Positions 1-11,500 are shown, numbered from the stretch's first letter. The stretch: 64,000 nt of DNA from Asterias amurensis (GCF_032118995.1 NC_092648.1:5471001-5535000); one strand, 5' to 3'. Program-made: numbers and translations. Notes: a model not told the origin generated them from the letters alone.

Positions 1-1990
1 GATGGTTGAGTTTAATGGAGGGGGTAGGGGTTGGGGGGGGAACCCCTTTCACTTGAGTCTTGTTTCTCTATGTGTTTATTCAGCCAAGTATTGCTAACTT
101 CTTGAGCCAGTCTTTTTCTGTAGGGTCTGGCAATCTAGATCGTATTTTTGTTTTATGTAAATGGTAGGCCAGCAGTGGTGGGGCTGGGAAGAGTTTTTTT
201 GAGATTTATAAGCATTCCCTTCCAAGAGGTGCCAGTGTTTAAGGAGAGCCCATGGGGTGGAATGATGGATCTGTGCAAAGTATGGCAGGATGAAGACGAG
301 TGGGGGATTAGATATATTCTGTTGGTTTAAATTAGGTGAGGCAGCCAACATTGAGTTCCGGTGGTCTTCGTTTACTTTAAGTGTGAAGCGGGTTAATTCT
401 CCGTGTTGTAGCCAGTTCTGACAGTTTAGTCTTGAAGAAATTAACCTTCTCCTCAAAGTCTTTTGAGTGTGTACATATAACGTTTGTATCTTGTCGTTTC
501 ACCCTTAATAACGCTGCCAAATACTGATTTAGGGTGTGCTGAATCTCGAGCAAGATATTGGAATGTGTCTGCTTCTTGTGTAGCTACTCGAGTATCCAGT
601 TTCCCTTCTTTTTGAAAACGTTCTCCTTTGTAAAGGACGAGGTCTAAAAAGGTAACTTGTTTTTCAGATATCTCCGAGATGAATAGATGTTGGATGCAAG
701 TTGTTTAGCGTCCTAATGAAATCCTCCGCCCTGCTTCAGTTGCCATTGTAATGATTAGAACATCATCTCTATATCTCATGTAGGACACTATTTCGGGGTT
801 GTTCGGGAGAATTGTTTCTTTTTCGTATTTGAACAGAGTGATATCACACATTTCTGGACTGCATTCGCTACCCATTACCACGCCTATTGTTTGTTTATAG
901 AATCTGTTATTAAACTCAAAGACATTTGCGCCATTGATTAGTTCCAAAAGACAACGTGCCTGTTTTTGTTTTTTTGTTTTTTTTGTATAGCGTATAGCCC
1001 TGGGTTTCCTCGTCTAAAGCATCACAAACTGAGTAGCCTCTTTTTGTGGACAGTTTGTAAACATTGAAACAATATCCAAGTTGATTAGGAGATAGTCTTT
1101 GTCCAATGTCAAAGTGTCAAGTTTTTGGAGAACCTGTGAAGAGTCTCGTGTGTATGTGCTTTGTTGCTTGACAATTGGAAGCAAGGAAAAATCCATGTAT
1201 TTTGAAATTTGTTGAGTTGGGGCCCCGCAACCACTGATGGATCTTCAGCAGTAGGTATAGGCGAGGTGTTTTAATCATCTGGTGGTTGTGGGGCCGGGGT
1301 CGAGAAACTTGAATATTTCCTTGGATATTATCCATTCTTTGAACAGATTAGTTACGGCCTGGTAGACCGCAGCTGTGATTTCACTTGTTAAATCCTCGTC
1401 AACCAACTTATAGTGCGGCCCAGACAGTTGCCTAGTCCCCTCGTGTATATAGTCTGATTTATTGAGAACGCAAACACCCCTGGCTTTGTCAAATGATTTT
1501 ATGGCAATTTTTGTTTTGTTTGACTTTGACGTCTGCTTTAGTCAATTTGTCGCACATTTTTAATTTTTGTTTTGGACAACTCCTCCAGTGTACCTTCAAT
1601 GGGATAACTTTCCGTATGGCGCCACCACTTTTTCACTCATTTTTACAAAAAGGGATATATCAAATCAGGTAAATTTGGTACTATATTGTTTTATTTCGAA
1701 TGAAAAAGTGGTGGCGCCATACGGAAACTTTTCCCTTCAATGTACGATTCTAGGTATGTGTTAAAGGTGATTTGAAGATTCCGTATTGATGGCATTCGGA
1801 AGGGGTGTATATAGGCTCCGCCTTTGTTTCCCCGCCATTAAAACGCTTAGTCTCATTTTTTTGAAAAGCAGTTTCAAATGGCATAGGATGGTATAGACCG
1901 TTTGGGGATGAAGTTCAAACCACGCAAAAATACGATTAGCTCAATATCTGTAAAATGTGTGTCTGACAGATTTTTTTAACAAATTGCTGA
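1..1990 (-). pseudogene. Penelope-like retroelement reverse transcriptase remnant, broken and cut by the window edge
   Basis: Reading leftwards on the minus strand, the translated pieces follow Penelope-like reverse transcriptase order. An N-terminal LNFIPKRSIP-type segment lies near 1900. AIKSFDKARGVCVLNKSDY lies near 1400-1500. KTPRLYLLLKIH lies near 1280, and LLINLDIVSMFTNCPQKEA near 1080. The palm segment MGSECSPEMCDITLFKYEKE with YRDDVLII (catalytic Y-x-D-D) lies near 750-870. FLDLVLYKGERF and NTFQYL-like segments lie near 480-640, and LPYF...LLKHWHLLEGN near 150-260. Family knowledge: such elements copy RNA at target ends and usually carry a C-terminal GIY-YIG nuclease, which would lie left of base 1. 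The reading frame shifts several times and a MITE sits inside it, so it is dead. CR1-type LINEs are excluded by the motif set. Confidence 0.85.
1602..1734. mobile_element. hAT-type MITE, copy 1 (133 bp)
   Basis: A palindromic element with ends GGATAACTTTCCGTATGGCG and, on the other strand, GGAAAAGTTTCCGTATGGCG. An exact 8-bp direct repeat, CTTCAATG, flanks it at 1594-1601 and 1735-1742. Eight-base target duplications are typical of hAT transposons. It carries no coding sequence. It lies inside the reverse transcriptase remnant, so it landed after that element. Four related copies occur at 12053, 12358, 50415 and 50903. Confidence 0.93.
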
Positions 1991-2170
1991 TTTGTTTTGC
2001 TTTTTGCTTAAGAATATCCAAGAAGATATAACCTCTCCATTCTCTCATTGGTTTTGGATATAAATGTTTCTGGAGAGGATAGATATAACATCTTCCTTCA
2101 ACTGAAACCCATATCCAATACGCCTCCAGTAAAACGTTGGTACATGTAGTAATATGTAACTAATACATAC
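1991..2170. other. spacer between Penelope remnant and exon
   Basis: No gene or clear repeat is visible. If the exon at 2171-2384 is real, this is the start of its downstream intron, later invaded by the Penelope-like element. Confidence 0.4.
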
Positions 2171-2384
2171 ATGATGTTGTATCATACCCGTACAAATGTT
2201 TCTTTTCTAGGTCAAATTCCATGGCAGCTTTCTTCTCTAAACCATCTAACTCTTTCCATGTACTTACACATTCAATAACTTTATCCCAAGAAGACTCTTT
2301 AAATGCAATAACAGGTTCAAATTCGTCTTTTGTTACACGATAAACACCCACTGTAACCCCTCCATTGCATGCACTGTCTGACAT
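2171..2384 (-). CDS. possible internal coding exon, unrecognised protein
   Basis: A 214-nt stretch is open throughout on the minus strand, 71 codons plus one base. It starts after a T-rich tract ending in CAG and ends at the canonical donor GTATGT. The peptide begins MSDSACNGGVTVGVYRV and continues through a charged part containing FKESSWDKVIECVSTW and ELDGLEKKAAMEFDLEKK. Composition is mixed and not low complexity, as in real coding DNA. The start phase (0) matches the end of the short exon at 4560-4601. No family was recognised. A domesticated piece of a mobile element is an alternative; chance ORF is less likely because both splice borders fit. Confidence 0.4.
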
Positions 2385-4069
2385 CTGTGTTGTTCCACAA
2401 ACAAACAAACAATCTCACACTCGTTCCCATGGGTAGTGAGTTTATGTGTACTAAAGTCCCATAGTACCATTTTCGTGATATTTGGGAACAAGGTTGTAAC
2501 TCCAATAATTTGCCTAAAAAGGGGGCTTAGAAAATCGCTTTTTTTGAGGAGCCAAACCAAACTTTTAACTTGAACATTGTAAATTATTCATTATGAATAC
2601 CTTCTCTATGTTATTATGACCTCAAACCTTCTTCACCCCTGACCCTGCAGCATTTTGACAGAATAAATGGCTTGGGCCCATGGCCTAATATACCAAACCA
2701 CACAAAAAATCATCAAGAGAAAACCATAGAATGCTCCAGAGTGTACAGTAGGGCTTTTAAAACAAAGATAAGTGCCAAATAGGAAACATTCTGAAGATCT
2801 TGTTTTCAATCCAGTGGCTTAGACCAAACATCCAAAAACGTGGGTCCAGAGTCCCCCCTAAAATCCTGGGGGGAACCCTGCAAATTATTGTGCAAAACCT
2901 CTTTTACCCCAACACACATAGTACATTTATATTATGGTCAACATGAAAAGGTATACCGTTTTCATTTTTGATACAGTAATCATATAATAGATGCTGATAT
3001 AATATATACTGTAATATAGGCACTGTACACAGCCTCACCAACCATAGCTCATGGATGCAATGACTATACATCAAACTAAAATCTTGGGATTGTCACATGA
3101 TGTAAAAGTCATCTTCTCAAAGCTGTGAACTTCAAAGCATGACTATTTGCCGTCAGGGGAAAAAAGTCTGAACAATTTGTTGAGTACAACGGCTGACCTA
3201 CATATGGTACGCTTGTCATGCCATTTATTCACAATGTAAATTTTGCTGATTTTTATGTGGGCAAACAATTTAGAAACCAGAAGAATAATATCATGCCTGG
3301 CTTCCTAAACAACACTTCCACAACATTACATAGTTTTCTTAACATTCATTAAATCAAATTGTAACAATTGTATACTGAGGCGAATGAATGCTTTCAAAAA
3401 CAGATTACAATCCCATTGAGATTCAGCCAGTTTGAGTACACTCCAAGTGCACCATCCAAATGGCGCTCAGGCTTCCAGGGCTACAGGAAATTGAATCCAT
3501 ATGTGGGATGAAGATAAGGTTCAACCATGGTTCGACTATTGCTGTCAACCATTAGGGAAATGATCTCTCAAAACCTTACCAGTTATAAATGCACTCACAT
3601 TTTTCCAGTGTGGAGTGAAAGTTGAACTGTACAATGTCTGTATGTAATAATACCATGAATATCATCTTGTGAAGGGCAAGGCTGCTTTCATTTTGCAAAG
3701 AGCACTTCCATTGGAAAATGTAAAAGTCTATGGTAAACCATAGAGCAAGGAAGATCTTGCTCTATTGGTACACTAAGACCAACATGCCTATGTGCCCTTC
3801 GTGTAATCCCAGGCCTGGGAATGTAGGCAGAGTTTAACAAAACAAAAATCTGAATGAGACATTCTAAAACATAGACCTCAAAGAAAACTAAAAGGTATAT
3901 CAATACAAAGGAAATGAGATAAGTTGATATTTACAAATATGTATGTAGAAATTATTCACTTCCAACACTTCCTAAAATGTTAAGGACACTAAGAGATGGA
4001 GCCGGTTTTCTATAAAGTTAACAGAATCCTAACAGTAATTTCAAATGGCTTATGAACAAACACTCCGTC

Positions 4070-4256
4070 TGGGCCCAATTTCACAAAGCTGCTTAAGAAG
4101 AACATCAATGCTTAACAATGCTTTATCAGAAAAAAAGCCGGAAACCAGTCACAAATGTCACTTGTGACATGTTATTTTGGCAGGAAATCATGTTTTGTGT
4201 AAAAGCTCAATTATTTTGTGCTCATTTACCGTTTGTCCTTAAGCAGCTCTTGAACC
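4070..4256. mobile_element. MITE-like element, GGGCCCAATTTCACAAAGC family
   Basis: The left end reads GGGCCCAATTTCACAAAGCT followed by GCTTAAG. The right end reads CTTAAGCAGCTCTTGAACCC, its near reverse complement. No ORF lies inside. A second diverged copy follows at 4330-4472, starting GGCCCTATTTTGACAGAGCT and ending AGCAGCTCTATGAAACTGG. Other single ends occur near 10786, 45115 and 57828. Confidence 0.6.
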
Positions 4257-4329
4257 CAAATCAATGTTTCTATTAAGCACACTTCAAGGAAGTCTAAGAA
4301 TTCCCAAACATGTACAGTCATAAGGTCCA

Positions 4330-4472
4330 CCAGGCCCTATTTTGACAGAGCTGTATTTAAAGCACCCAGCTTAGCAAACGTAATCCAGTCAAAGAGTGTA
4401 CATGTGACATGGTACGTTGGCATGTTAGGAGGATAATTTTGCAGCTTTAAGCAGCTCTATGAAACTGGATCT
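4330..4472. mobile_element. second copy of the GGGCCCAATTTCACAAAGC MITE family
   Basis: It has the same end motifs as the neighbour at 4070-4256 and a shared internal CATGTGACATG motif. It is more diverged and has no ORF. Confidence 0.5.
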
Positions 4473-4559
4473 AGATCTACACTTAAATGGCTGATATCAT
4501 TCAAAATAAATGGCTGATATCATTCAAAATAATCATTCAAAATAAAACAATGAACTTAC

Positions 4560-4601
4560 CTTACTCAGCTTAGATGAATTTTGAAAAATTTGATCAGACA
4601 T
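4560..4601 (-). CDS. possible first coding exon of a minus-strand gene
   Basis: A minus-strand ATG at 4601 opens 14 codons (MSDQIFQNSSKLSK) that end exactly at the strong donor AAG|GTAAGTTC. The end phase is 0, matching the possible exon at 2384-2171. The exon is too short to name. The link between the two exons is inference; a transcript would decide it. Confidence 0.3.
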
Positions 4602-5814
4602 GATTTGTTTTTTTCCAATGCGAGTATTCAACCTTTATAATAAGTGTACGATAAAGTGTCTACGTGTACTCTGTAACTGTTCAATAGTTTTAAATGAATG
4701 ATTATAGACGAGCATTGCCACTTTATATAACATTTAACAAAATGACTAACTACCACAGCTACGGTGCAGAAAGTTATAACAAGGATTATCCAATTTAAAG
4801 ATTAATCAATATGAAATGACTGGTTTTGGGATTTCCAAACTCAGTCCAAGTTTCCTAAAAATCTGCATTTATGGGGATGTGTAGAAGACTGAAAATAGTA
4901 ACTGACATCATAAAGGAACATTAGACAACACTGAAGGACAAAAGAGGTTCCGTTATCCACTGAAAAAGTCTTGTTTGTTCATAAAACATCAAGCTTCACC
5001 GCAGTGACTAACCAAATGACAGACTAACTACGTCAAAAACAACAAAATCCTGGTTTGAGCACAATTTATGAATTCCATGTAAGGGGGATGTGGGTAGTCA
5101 AAGGCATGACATGTCTAGGTCCCCAAGTCCAAGACACTTTGGAATTACTTAAAGATGGCATTATTGCTTACTTCCTTCCGATATACTCATCTTGACGCTA
5201 CTGTTTTGCAAGGTGTTTGGTTTGGACAAATTATGACGTTAACCACCCACCCAATGATAACATCATAGGGTGTCACGCTGTGTACATTTCATCCTCGTCA
5301 TTAACTTCTTGGCACATTTTATCTTCCGGGTAATAGTCATCACACCGCTTCAAGGTGTGAGAAGAGGCTTGACAACTAACTTTTTTTATTATCTATTCCA
5401 TGGAGTGTTTTAGCTGCGCTGTTCCCCGACGCGTGGGCATGTTTTGTACACAAATCACAGATCACTGCTCAGTGCGTGTGCATAATTGTTTTAACAGTAA
5501 AACAGTGTGGAAGGGATCTGAATACAACGGTGAGAGTTTTTAACTTTTTGACAATTTTGAGTTTGCGGAGTGGATTTTCTGGACCCCTGACAGCCTCAAT
5601 GATAGTTCAAAGAACACATAAAGCCTAATTTTCGTGAGATTTAAATTTATAATAATCCTGTAAAAATAATAATAATCAGAGTTTTGTGGAGACGATAGTG
5701 GAACAAACCTCATAGATCTAGGAGTAACTTTTGCCTATGATGAAGCATTACGTTAAGAAAAGAAAAACCAACTTGTGACCTTACCTTTAATAAGGAAGAG
5801 GTCATGTACAGCAT
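4602..5814. promoter_or_regulatory. upstream region with a small CpG-richer patch
   Basis: No gene is visible. The patch near 5410-5470 (GCGCTGTTCCCCGACGCGTGGGC) has more CpG than its surroundings and could hold a promoter for a minus-strand transcript through 4601. This is a weak inference from base composition and position. Confidence 0.15.
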
Positions 5815-5990
5815 TAATAAGGGAATAAAAAGGTAGCGACGAGTTCGTAAATGGCCGTTTAAAACCGGCAGGGTCGTTGCCATGTGATAAAGGCCCGAGC
5901 CTAAGGCGAGGGCCTTTATCGCACAGCTACGACCCTGCAAGGTTTTAAAAGGACGTTTAAGAACAAGTCACTATTTTATTCCCATTTCAT
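5815..5990. mobile_element. foldback element of about 175 bp
   Basis: The left arm runs GGGAATAAAAAGG ... GGCAGGGTCGTTGCC ... GATAAAGGCCC. The right arm is the near reverse complement, GGGCCTTTATCGC ... CTACGACCCTGCAAGG ... TTTTATTCCC. It could fold over almost its whole length. No coding sequence was seen. Confidence 0.75.
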
Positions 5991-7541
5991 AAATGCCCTT
6001 CTATTAAAAATACAATTAGACACTTTGACAATTGTAAATTCAAGGTTTTATGTGTTTGCAAAAACTTTGTAAAGAATCTGTTTGTACGCGCGCGCTTAGA
6101 ATACGCGCCGTTACTAATACATAATAGCTATGAATTGCGTTCCGCGTGATAAGCCAGCCGGTTGTTAACAGCTCTAGCTGGTCATTATCAACCGTTTAAA
6201 CACCCCCACATGACGCGCTCTCAACCAATAGGAGTAGCGAAACTGTCTGGGGTATTTATGAATTGCCTTTTATGCATTTCATTAATTGTTCTATTTACTC
6301 AGCCTCTTCTTAACAATAAACGGTACTGTTGAGGGTACATGTATGCTTCATTAAACCCTGGAGCTAAAAAGCTCCACGATAGAACACTAGTACAACAGTC
6401 AACACTCAACAATGGCAACACCAGGCACTACCTGCAAAAAATTATCTTTTGTTTGCTCAACAAATTTGAAGAAGAAAAGTCTTGCAGATAATATCTGATA
6501 CAATTTAGACCTATCGGTTGAATATTTTTCAACATATTAATAATTGAATATTTAAGACATCAAACAAACTACAAAGTCAAGAAAGTGGTGATTTTGGATT
6601 AAAAAAGGTGTCAATTACTCAAACAGAGAAAAACAAACCAGATAATCACGATAGTTGGTTTCTATTGTTTGTATAAATAACTATACAAGTTAACAAACGG
6701 CAAGTAAATTCTCACAAAATAATTCATTTACCAGACCATTTTTTAACAATAAAACATGTAACTGTAACATTTAATTTTAATTTCAATCATTCATTGTCTG
6801 AACTGAATACCCCCCCCCCCTTTCGTAACCCTATGCGGCATGCCCTACCTCACTCCTTACAATACTTACCGCAACAACTGCAAAAAGACATAAACACTTT
6901 GAGTTTGTGCAAAATAAATGACAATAAAAACAGTCACTGCACTGCAGAGAGGGACTTTCAAGCGGCTAGTTTGCCGAAAGCAAACTGTTTCCAATCTCTG
7001 CGAAGTCTGTGGTTCTACCACGTTGTCAGAAGAAAGTGCTGAAACTTCGTCTCACGAAAACACCTCTATTTCTGTTGCTTACTGGAACGGAAAATAAATA
7101 AAAAGCATATTAACATTTTCCATAGATATAATAGTTTAATGTTGTACAAAGGTATGGTCGTTTTGGAATGAAGAAAAGCAAAATAACACCACTTACTGAA
7201 GGTATTTCGCAAGCTCGAAAAGCAATATGGGAGATTCGTCGCTTCGAAATGTCGATGTCGCAATTCTGTGCATATGCATGTATGTATCCTACGCATACAG
7301 CGCATGTACATGTACATATTATCACGTTACGTTAGTGGAAATGTCACGCTGGTAATTTGTATTTTTCTAACAAACATACCTACTCGACTAGTAAGGGTAC
7401 CAGCGTGCAAACTTCCCGGATGCTAGCACTCGCGTGTCGCGTAGCCTTTTTTCCTCCCAGTAGTAGCGGTAGACTTGACTCAAGTCCCAATCCCGTGCCA
7501 TCGCTAGAAAACTAGTGTTTCGGTGATGCGCGCGGTACAAC
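5991..7541. other. no gene recognised; CpG-richer patch at the right side
   Basis: The left part holds AT-rich sequence. An 82-codon plus-strand frame at 6794 has no recognisable domain and begins beside a poly-C run. The stretch 7390-7541 is richer in CpG (CTCGCGTGTCGCGTAGCC, GATGCGCGCGGTAC) and could be a promoter, but no first exon was found. Confidence 0.3.
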
Positions 7542-7549
7542 GTCAAGGC

Positions 7550-8653
7550 CAGGGGCGTCAATCCGTCTTAAAAGGTGGGGGGACATAACCTTTACGGCAT
7601 GGGCCCGGGAAAATTGTGCATTCTAGATGCTCTGTGGTGCAATATTTAGGCCAATAAGAGGCTTACAGAATGGAACAAAACATCTGTAAAATGTGAGCAT
7701 TTTTGGGTTGACAGCATCTTCAAGTGCGTGTCTTTGAACCAAGTGTTAGGGGGAGGGAATACTGTCAAAGAGTGAGCACGTAAGTGTGAAACCTTACGGC
7801 ATGGGTCCGGGCCCGCTTAAGGGCCCGGGAAAGTTTTGCATTCTAGATGCTCTGTGGTGCAATCTTAGGCCAATAAGATGCTTACAGAATGGAACAGAGC
7901 ATCTGTAAAATGTGAGCAGTAGAATCTTTTTGGTTAACAGCATGTTCAGGTGTTGGTCTATGACACGAATTTTAGGGGACAGTCTGCTAAAGAGTGAGCA
8001 CGCAAATGCGAAACCTTTACGGCATGGGTCCGGGCCCGCTTAAGGGCCCGGGAAAATTTTGCATTTTTAGATGCTCTGTGGTGCAATCTTTAGGCCATTA
8101 AGCGGCCAAATGGCAAACGAAACAGAACAATGGGAATATTGTGTTCCAGTGCTCCACAGTTCCACAGTGCAAAACATGAGTTTCATGATAAAGGTGGTCA
8201 AAAGACACGGGAAACAGTTGATACTGTGTCTCCCACCCTTCGAAAATGGGGTGGGGTTCACGTTCCTTCCACTCTTTCAGGGGGGAGGTGCAAATCTGTC
8301 AACGATGGACCATGCGTGTGGGAAGCCTTTACGTCGTGAGGTGCGGGCCCGATTAAGGGCCCGGGGAAATTTTGCATTTTAGATGCTCTGTGATGCAATC
8401 TAGGGCCAATTTTGAGGGGGGACATTTGATATAGTGTCCCCCACCCTTCAAAAAATTGTGTCATCCTTTGCCAACAGGATTAATGCCCATATAGGGACAC
8501 CGGGTTTCGTCTTACACAGGGCAAAACTTGGGCTTCATGATAAAGGTGGTCAAAAAGGTGGGGGGGGGAACTTTGATATTGTGTCCCCCACCCTCAAAAA
8601 GGTGGGGGGGGGGGGGACATGTTCCCCTGTCCCACCCCTGATTGACGCCCATG
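7550..8653. mobile_element. non-autonomous hAT-type element with internal tandem repeats (1104 bp)
   Basis: The ends read CAGGGGCGTCAATC and, from the right, CATGGGCGTCAATC. The exact 8-bp direct repeat GTCAAGGC flanks it at 7542-7549 and 8654-8661. Both traits fit the hAT superfamily. The inside holds three to four units of roughly 200-300 bp, each with CTTTACGGCATGGG, a GGGCCCG...CTTAAGGGCCCGGG hairpin and AGATGCTCTGTGGTGCAATC (near 7591, 7794, 8014 and 8325). The right part is rich in GTCCCCCACCCT and its complement. No transposase is encoded, so movement would need another element's enzyme. Confidence 0.85.
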
Positions 8654-8689
8654 GTCAAGGCCCATTCTCGGGACCACAATAGCTATTTT

Positions 8690-9056
8690 ATTTTGACGAA
8701 ATCTCCGGGGACATGTGATGACAAGCATGTGATGACAAGCATGTTTCCTCCATGCTACAAGAGCTTGAGTGGAAGTCACTTGAATGGAGAAGACAGGCCG
8801 CCAGTCTGTCATTGCTCTACAAGATACAGCACAACATCGTCGCCATCAATGCCTCCCATTACCTGTCTCCAATGATTCCTTCCAACAACAGATCATACCA
8901 CCCTTGCAAACTCCTGACCATCACTAGCCGCACTCAGCTATATGGTAGTTCCTACTTTCCAAGAACAGTCAAAGTCTGGAACTCGCTCCCAGTTGTGGTG
9001 TTGGCCGCTCCAACCTTAGAGTCCTTCAGGGGAGGAGTTGCAACGAGCCTATAAGC
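8690..9056 (+). pseudogene. LINE reverse transcriptase C-terminal tail (CR1/L2-like group)
   Basis: The plus-strand peptide from about 8752 reads LEWKSLEWRRQAASLSLLYK ... FPRTVKVWNSLPVVVLAAPT and ends SFRGGVATSL. The pattern 'RR...LxxLYKI...FPRTVxxWNxLP' is the usual C-terminus of non-LTR retrotransposon polymerases. A stop follows at the expected place near 9054. Everything upstream of this tail is missing, as expected for 5'-truncated LINE copies. It starts just past the right end of the hAT element. Confidence 0.85.
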
Positions 9057-9245
9057 AGCAGCCCAGTTTTTACTCGCACTTTGTCTAGCACCAGTTGAGT
9101 TCCACTCCCAGTTGTCTTGTCTTCATCACCTTCAGTTTCTTCAGTTTTGTTTCTCTGTTAGCACTTTTGTGTCCGATCTGCACTGCATCAACAATCAAGC
9201 ACCCTTGGCCTTACGTCCTCACTTAAGGATTCTGCCGAGTATCAA

Positions 9246-9268
9246 CGTAAACGTAAACGTAAACGTCA
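9246..9268. repeat. short CGTAAA microsatellite
   Basis: About four copies of the six-base unit CGTAAA lie immediately before a poly-G run. Confidence 0.8.
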
Positions 9269-9269
9269 C

Positions 9270-9545
9270 AATCAGGGGGGGGGGGGGGGGGCAGGGGGCC
9301 ATGTTCCTCCCAACAACTTTATTGGGGGGGGGGGGACACAATATCAATTGCGCCCACGTTTTAAGAAGCTAAATGGGCATCACCGTGGGGACACGTCCTT
9401 TTTGAAGGGTGGCCGACACTATACATGTGAAGGTGTTATATGCTTCTTATTGGCCTAAGAATAGATTGCACCACAGAGCATCTAAATCGCAAAATTTTCC
9501 TGGGCCCTTGAGCGGGCCCTGACCCTAGGCCGGGGTAAAAGGCTT
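9270..9545. mobile_element. truncated, inverted fragment of the 7550-8653 element family
   Basis: The stretch contains TTGCACCACAGAGCATCTAA, the reverse complement of the internal AGATGCTCTGTGGTGCAA motif, and CTGGGCCCTTGAGCGGGCCC, matching the internal hairpin. Poly-G and GGGGGACACAATATC blocks also match. No complete ends were found. Confidence 0.7.
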
Positions 9546-10001
9546 CAGGTTCCGCACTGGCGGATGGCAGGCGGAACCCTCACCCCTAAAATGTATTGTC
9601 TAAATCACCCCTTGACGATGCTCTCTGTCAGTCACGGGACTCGGTCAAAGCGGGTGCCCCCTAGTATCCGTCGAGTGAAAACACACAAAAAAGAATAATT
9701 GATTTAGCAATAGCAGGAAATAACTAAAAATCATCCTATTTTATATAAAATAGCAACAATTAGATATGGATTACGACTTGTAAATCTAATGTGTTTTTTT
9801 ACCATGTCGCTTCCGTATTATAATAAAGTAAATTGTGCCACTGTCTAGAGTTGTCCACCAAATGCGCTCGCACAGTATGACAGAATTACTCTAATTTGTT
9901 TTTTTATGAATCCCTTTTTGTGGGCGGTATAAATGTTGAAGTTGCTTTAAAGTATAGATGACTATTCATTCGCTCGTAATAATTACGAACTAATTAGTAT
10001 C
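9546..10001. other. no gene recognised
   Basis: Unremarkable AT-rich sequence. No domain, tRNA-like fold or clear repeat was found. Confidence 0.4.
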
Positions 10002-10295
10002 ACTTGTCTTTAGCGTTATTCTTCACCTGTCTTTAGCTTCTTTATAGGGATCGGAGCCACTTTGTTCTTCGTGGCTCCAAGGGATGGATGTATCGCTTAG
10101 TTTTACAGTATTATTTTTGTTGTAACATAATATTTGACTATCGAAATTTGGCAAGGGGTATTTTGGGTACGCATAGTTGAAGGCATGTGTGCAAGTAGTT
10201 TGCAGAATTCGAGTGTGAAGCACATAGGGCCATGGCCGAAGCACAAAAGTGGCCCCAAAAAGCTAAAGACAGGGGGAAAACGCTAAATACAAATG
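10002..10295. mobile_element. foldback element with internally duplicated ends
   Basis: The left arm starts TTGTCTTTAGCGTTATTC, and within 20 bases repeats CTGTCTTTAGCTTCTTT. The right arm read backwards shows the same order (TTGTATTTAGCG, then CTGTCTTTAGCTTTTTGG). The arms reach about 70 bases and continue into GGAGCCAC and GGGGCCAC. No ORF. Confidence 0.7.
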
Positions 10296-11114
10296 GTACA
10301 AATTCGTATAAAAGTGAATGAATAATTCTCTCGTTTAAAGCACATTCGGCGCTTCAACATTAATATCGCCCTTTATAAAAAAGGGATATTTAACGTAACG
10401 TATGGGTAATTATTATTTCAAAACAAAAATAACTGGCTCTTTTCAGAGCCAACACTGCTTACAAGAAGAGATTATTACATAGTCTGCTTGCAAGAATATG
10501 TTGTTGTTATACCCCAATCAATAAAATTATTTTTCGTTTACCTTCCCCCAAATTTATTATTTGTCTGTGTACACGTTTATTTTGCTATCCCAACTGTCTT
10601 TTTTTAAACTGCCGCCGTAAAATTGAAGGTTAGTTTTCTTTAGTAAATGTTAAAACTGCTCATAATTGTATAATAATTTGTTAATAAAAGACAAGGGAAG
10701 GGTTGCGAATTAGTTAGCCCATTCCATTATAAAAGTAATAATTATTATGTAATTACCGATAGTGTCCACTGCCTTTAAATCTGTCAAATTTCATAGAGCT
10801 GCCTGTGCGCAAAAATAGCACAACAAACTTAAGCATAATGTTTGCGTTACCAGCAAAAAATATCATGCCACAAGTACGATTGGTAACGTGGTTTCCCAAC
10901 TGGGCTGGTTTTTAAATATTATTTAGGTCAAGGGTTTCTTTTTGATATTATCTAGAAAATAATTCTTCTTACAAAAGATGGGGGGGGGACGACTTCTCCA
11001 TTTTATAATGGGTGTGTTCACGAAGGGCTGGTTTCCTTTATTGTGGCTATTTCTTCCTCTCACACTCCATACATAATTTCAAAAAATCTGTTAATCCAGT
11101 GCTATATAATCCAT
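10296..11114. other. no gene; fragments of dispersed repeats
   Basis: Holds a right-end relic of the 380-bp palindromic family (GATAGTGTCCACTGCC near 10757). It also has a single end of the TTTCATAGAGCTGC family (near 10788), and a CTCTTTTCAGAGCCAACACT block that recurs near 44556. Confidence 0.5.
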
Positions 11115-11500
11115 ATTAAAGGCAGTGGACACTATTGGTAAATGTCAAAGTCTAGTCTTCACAGTTGGTGTACCTCAACATGCATAAAATAACAAACCTG
11201 TGAAAATTCGAGCTCAATCGGTCGTTCAAGTTACGAGATAATAATGAAAGAAAAAATACCCTTGTCACACGAAGTTGTGTGCGTTTAGATGGTTGATTTC
11301 GAGACCTCAAGTTCTAAACCTGAGGTCTCGAAATCAAATTCGTGGAAAATTACTTCTTTCTCGAAAACTATGGCACTTCAGAGGGAGCCGTTTGTCACAA
11401 TGTTTTATACCATCAACCTCTCCCCATTATTCGTCCCCAAGAAAGGTTTTATGCTAATAATTATTTTGAGTAATTACAAATAGTGTCCACTGCCTTTAAT
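11115..11500. repeat. 380-bp palindromic repeat family, copy 1
   Basis: It begins GGCAGTGGACACTATTGGTAA and ends in the reverse complement, TTACAAATAGTGTCCACTGCC. The middle has a small perfect hairpin (TTTCGAGACCTCAAG...CCTGAGGTCTCGAAA). Shared inner blocks such as TTCAGAGGGAGCCG recur in copies at 13264, 15741, 31427, 51905, 61364 and a relative at 39503. It probably spreads as a non-autonomous element, but no target duplication was established. Confidence 0.85.

Larger units (their letters stand above)
2385..4559. other. probable intron or intergenic sequence with MITE relics
   Basis: No long coding stretch stands out. The block near 3672-3725 (GGGCAAGGCTGC...CATTTTGCAAAGAGCACTTCCATTGGAAAAT) recurs near 42069 and 49086, beside exon-like copies there. 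Two related inverted-repeat elements lie at 4070-4256 and 4330-4472. A 25-bp duplication containing AAATGGCTGATATCATTC sits near 4485-4530. Confidence 0.45.

Noticed and set aside
5290..5390. Minus-strand frame ending CDDYYPEDKMCQEVNDEDEM ... stop, as a terminal exon
   Set aside because: The acidic tail looks plausible, but the sequence ahead of it is A-rich with no pyrimidine tract or good acceptor, and no partner exon was found.
6794..7042. 82-codon plus-strand protein
   Set aside because: Starts beside a poly-C run, shows no domain or splice context, and has no supporting neighbour.
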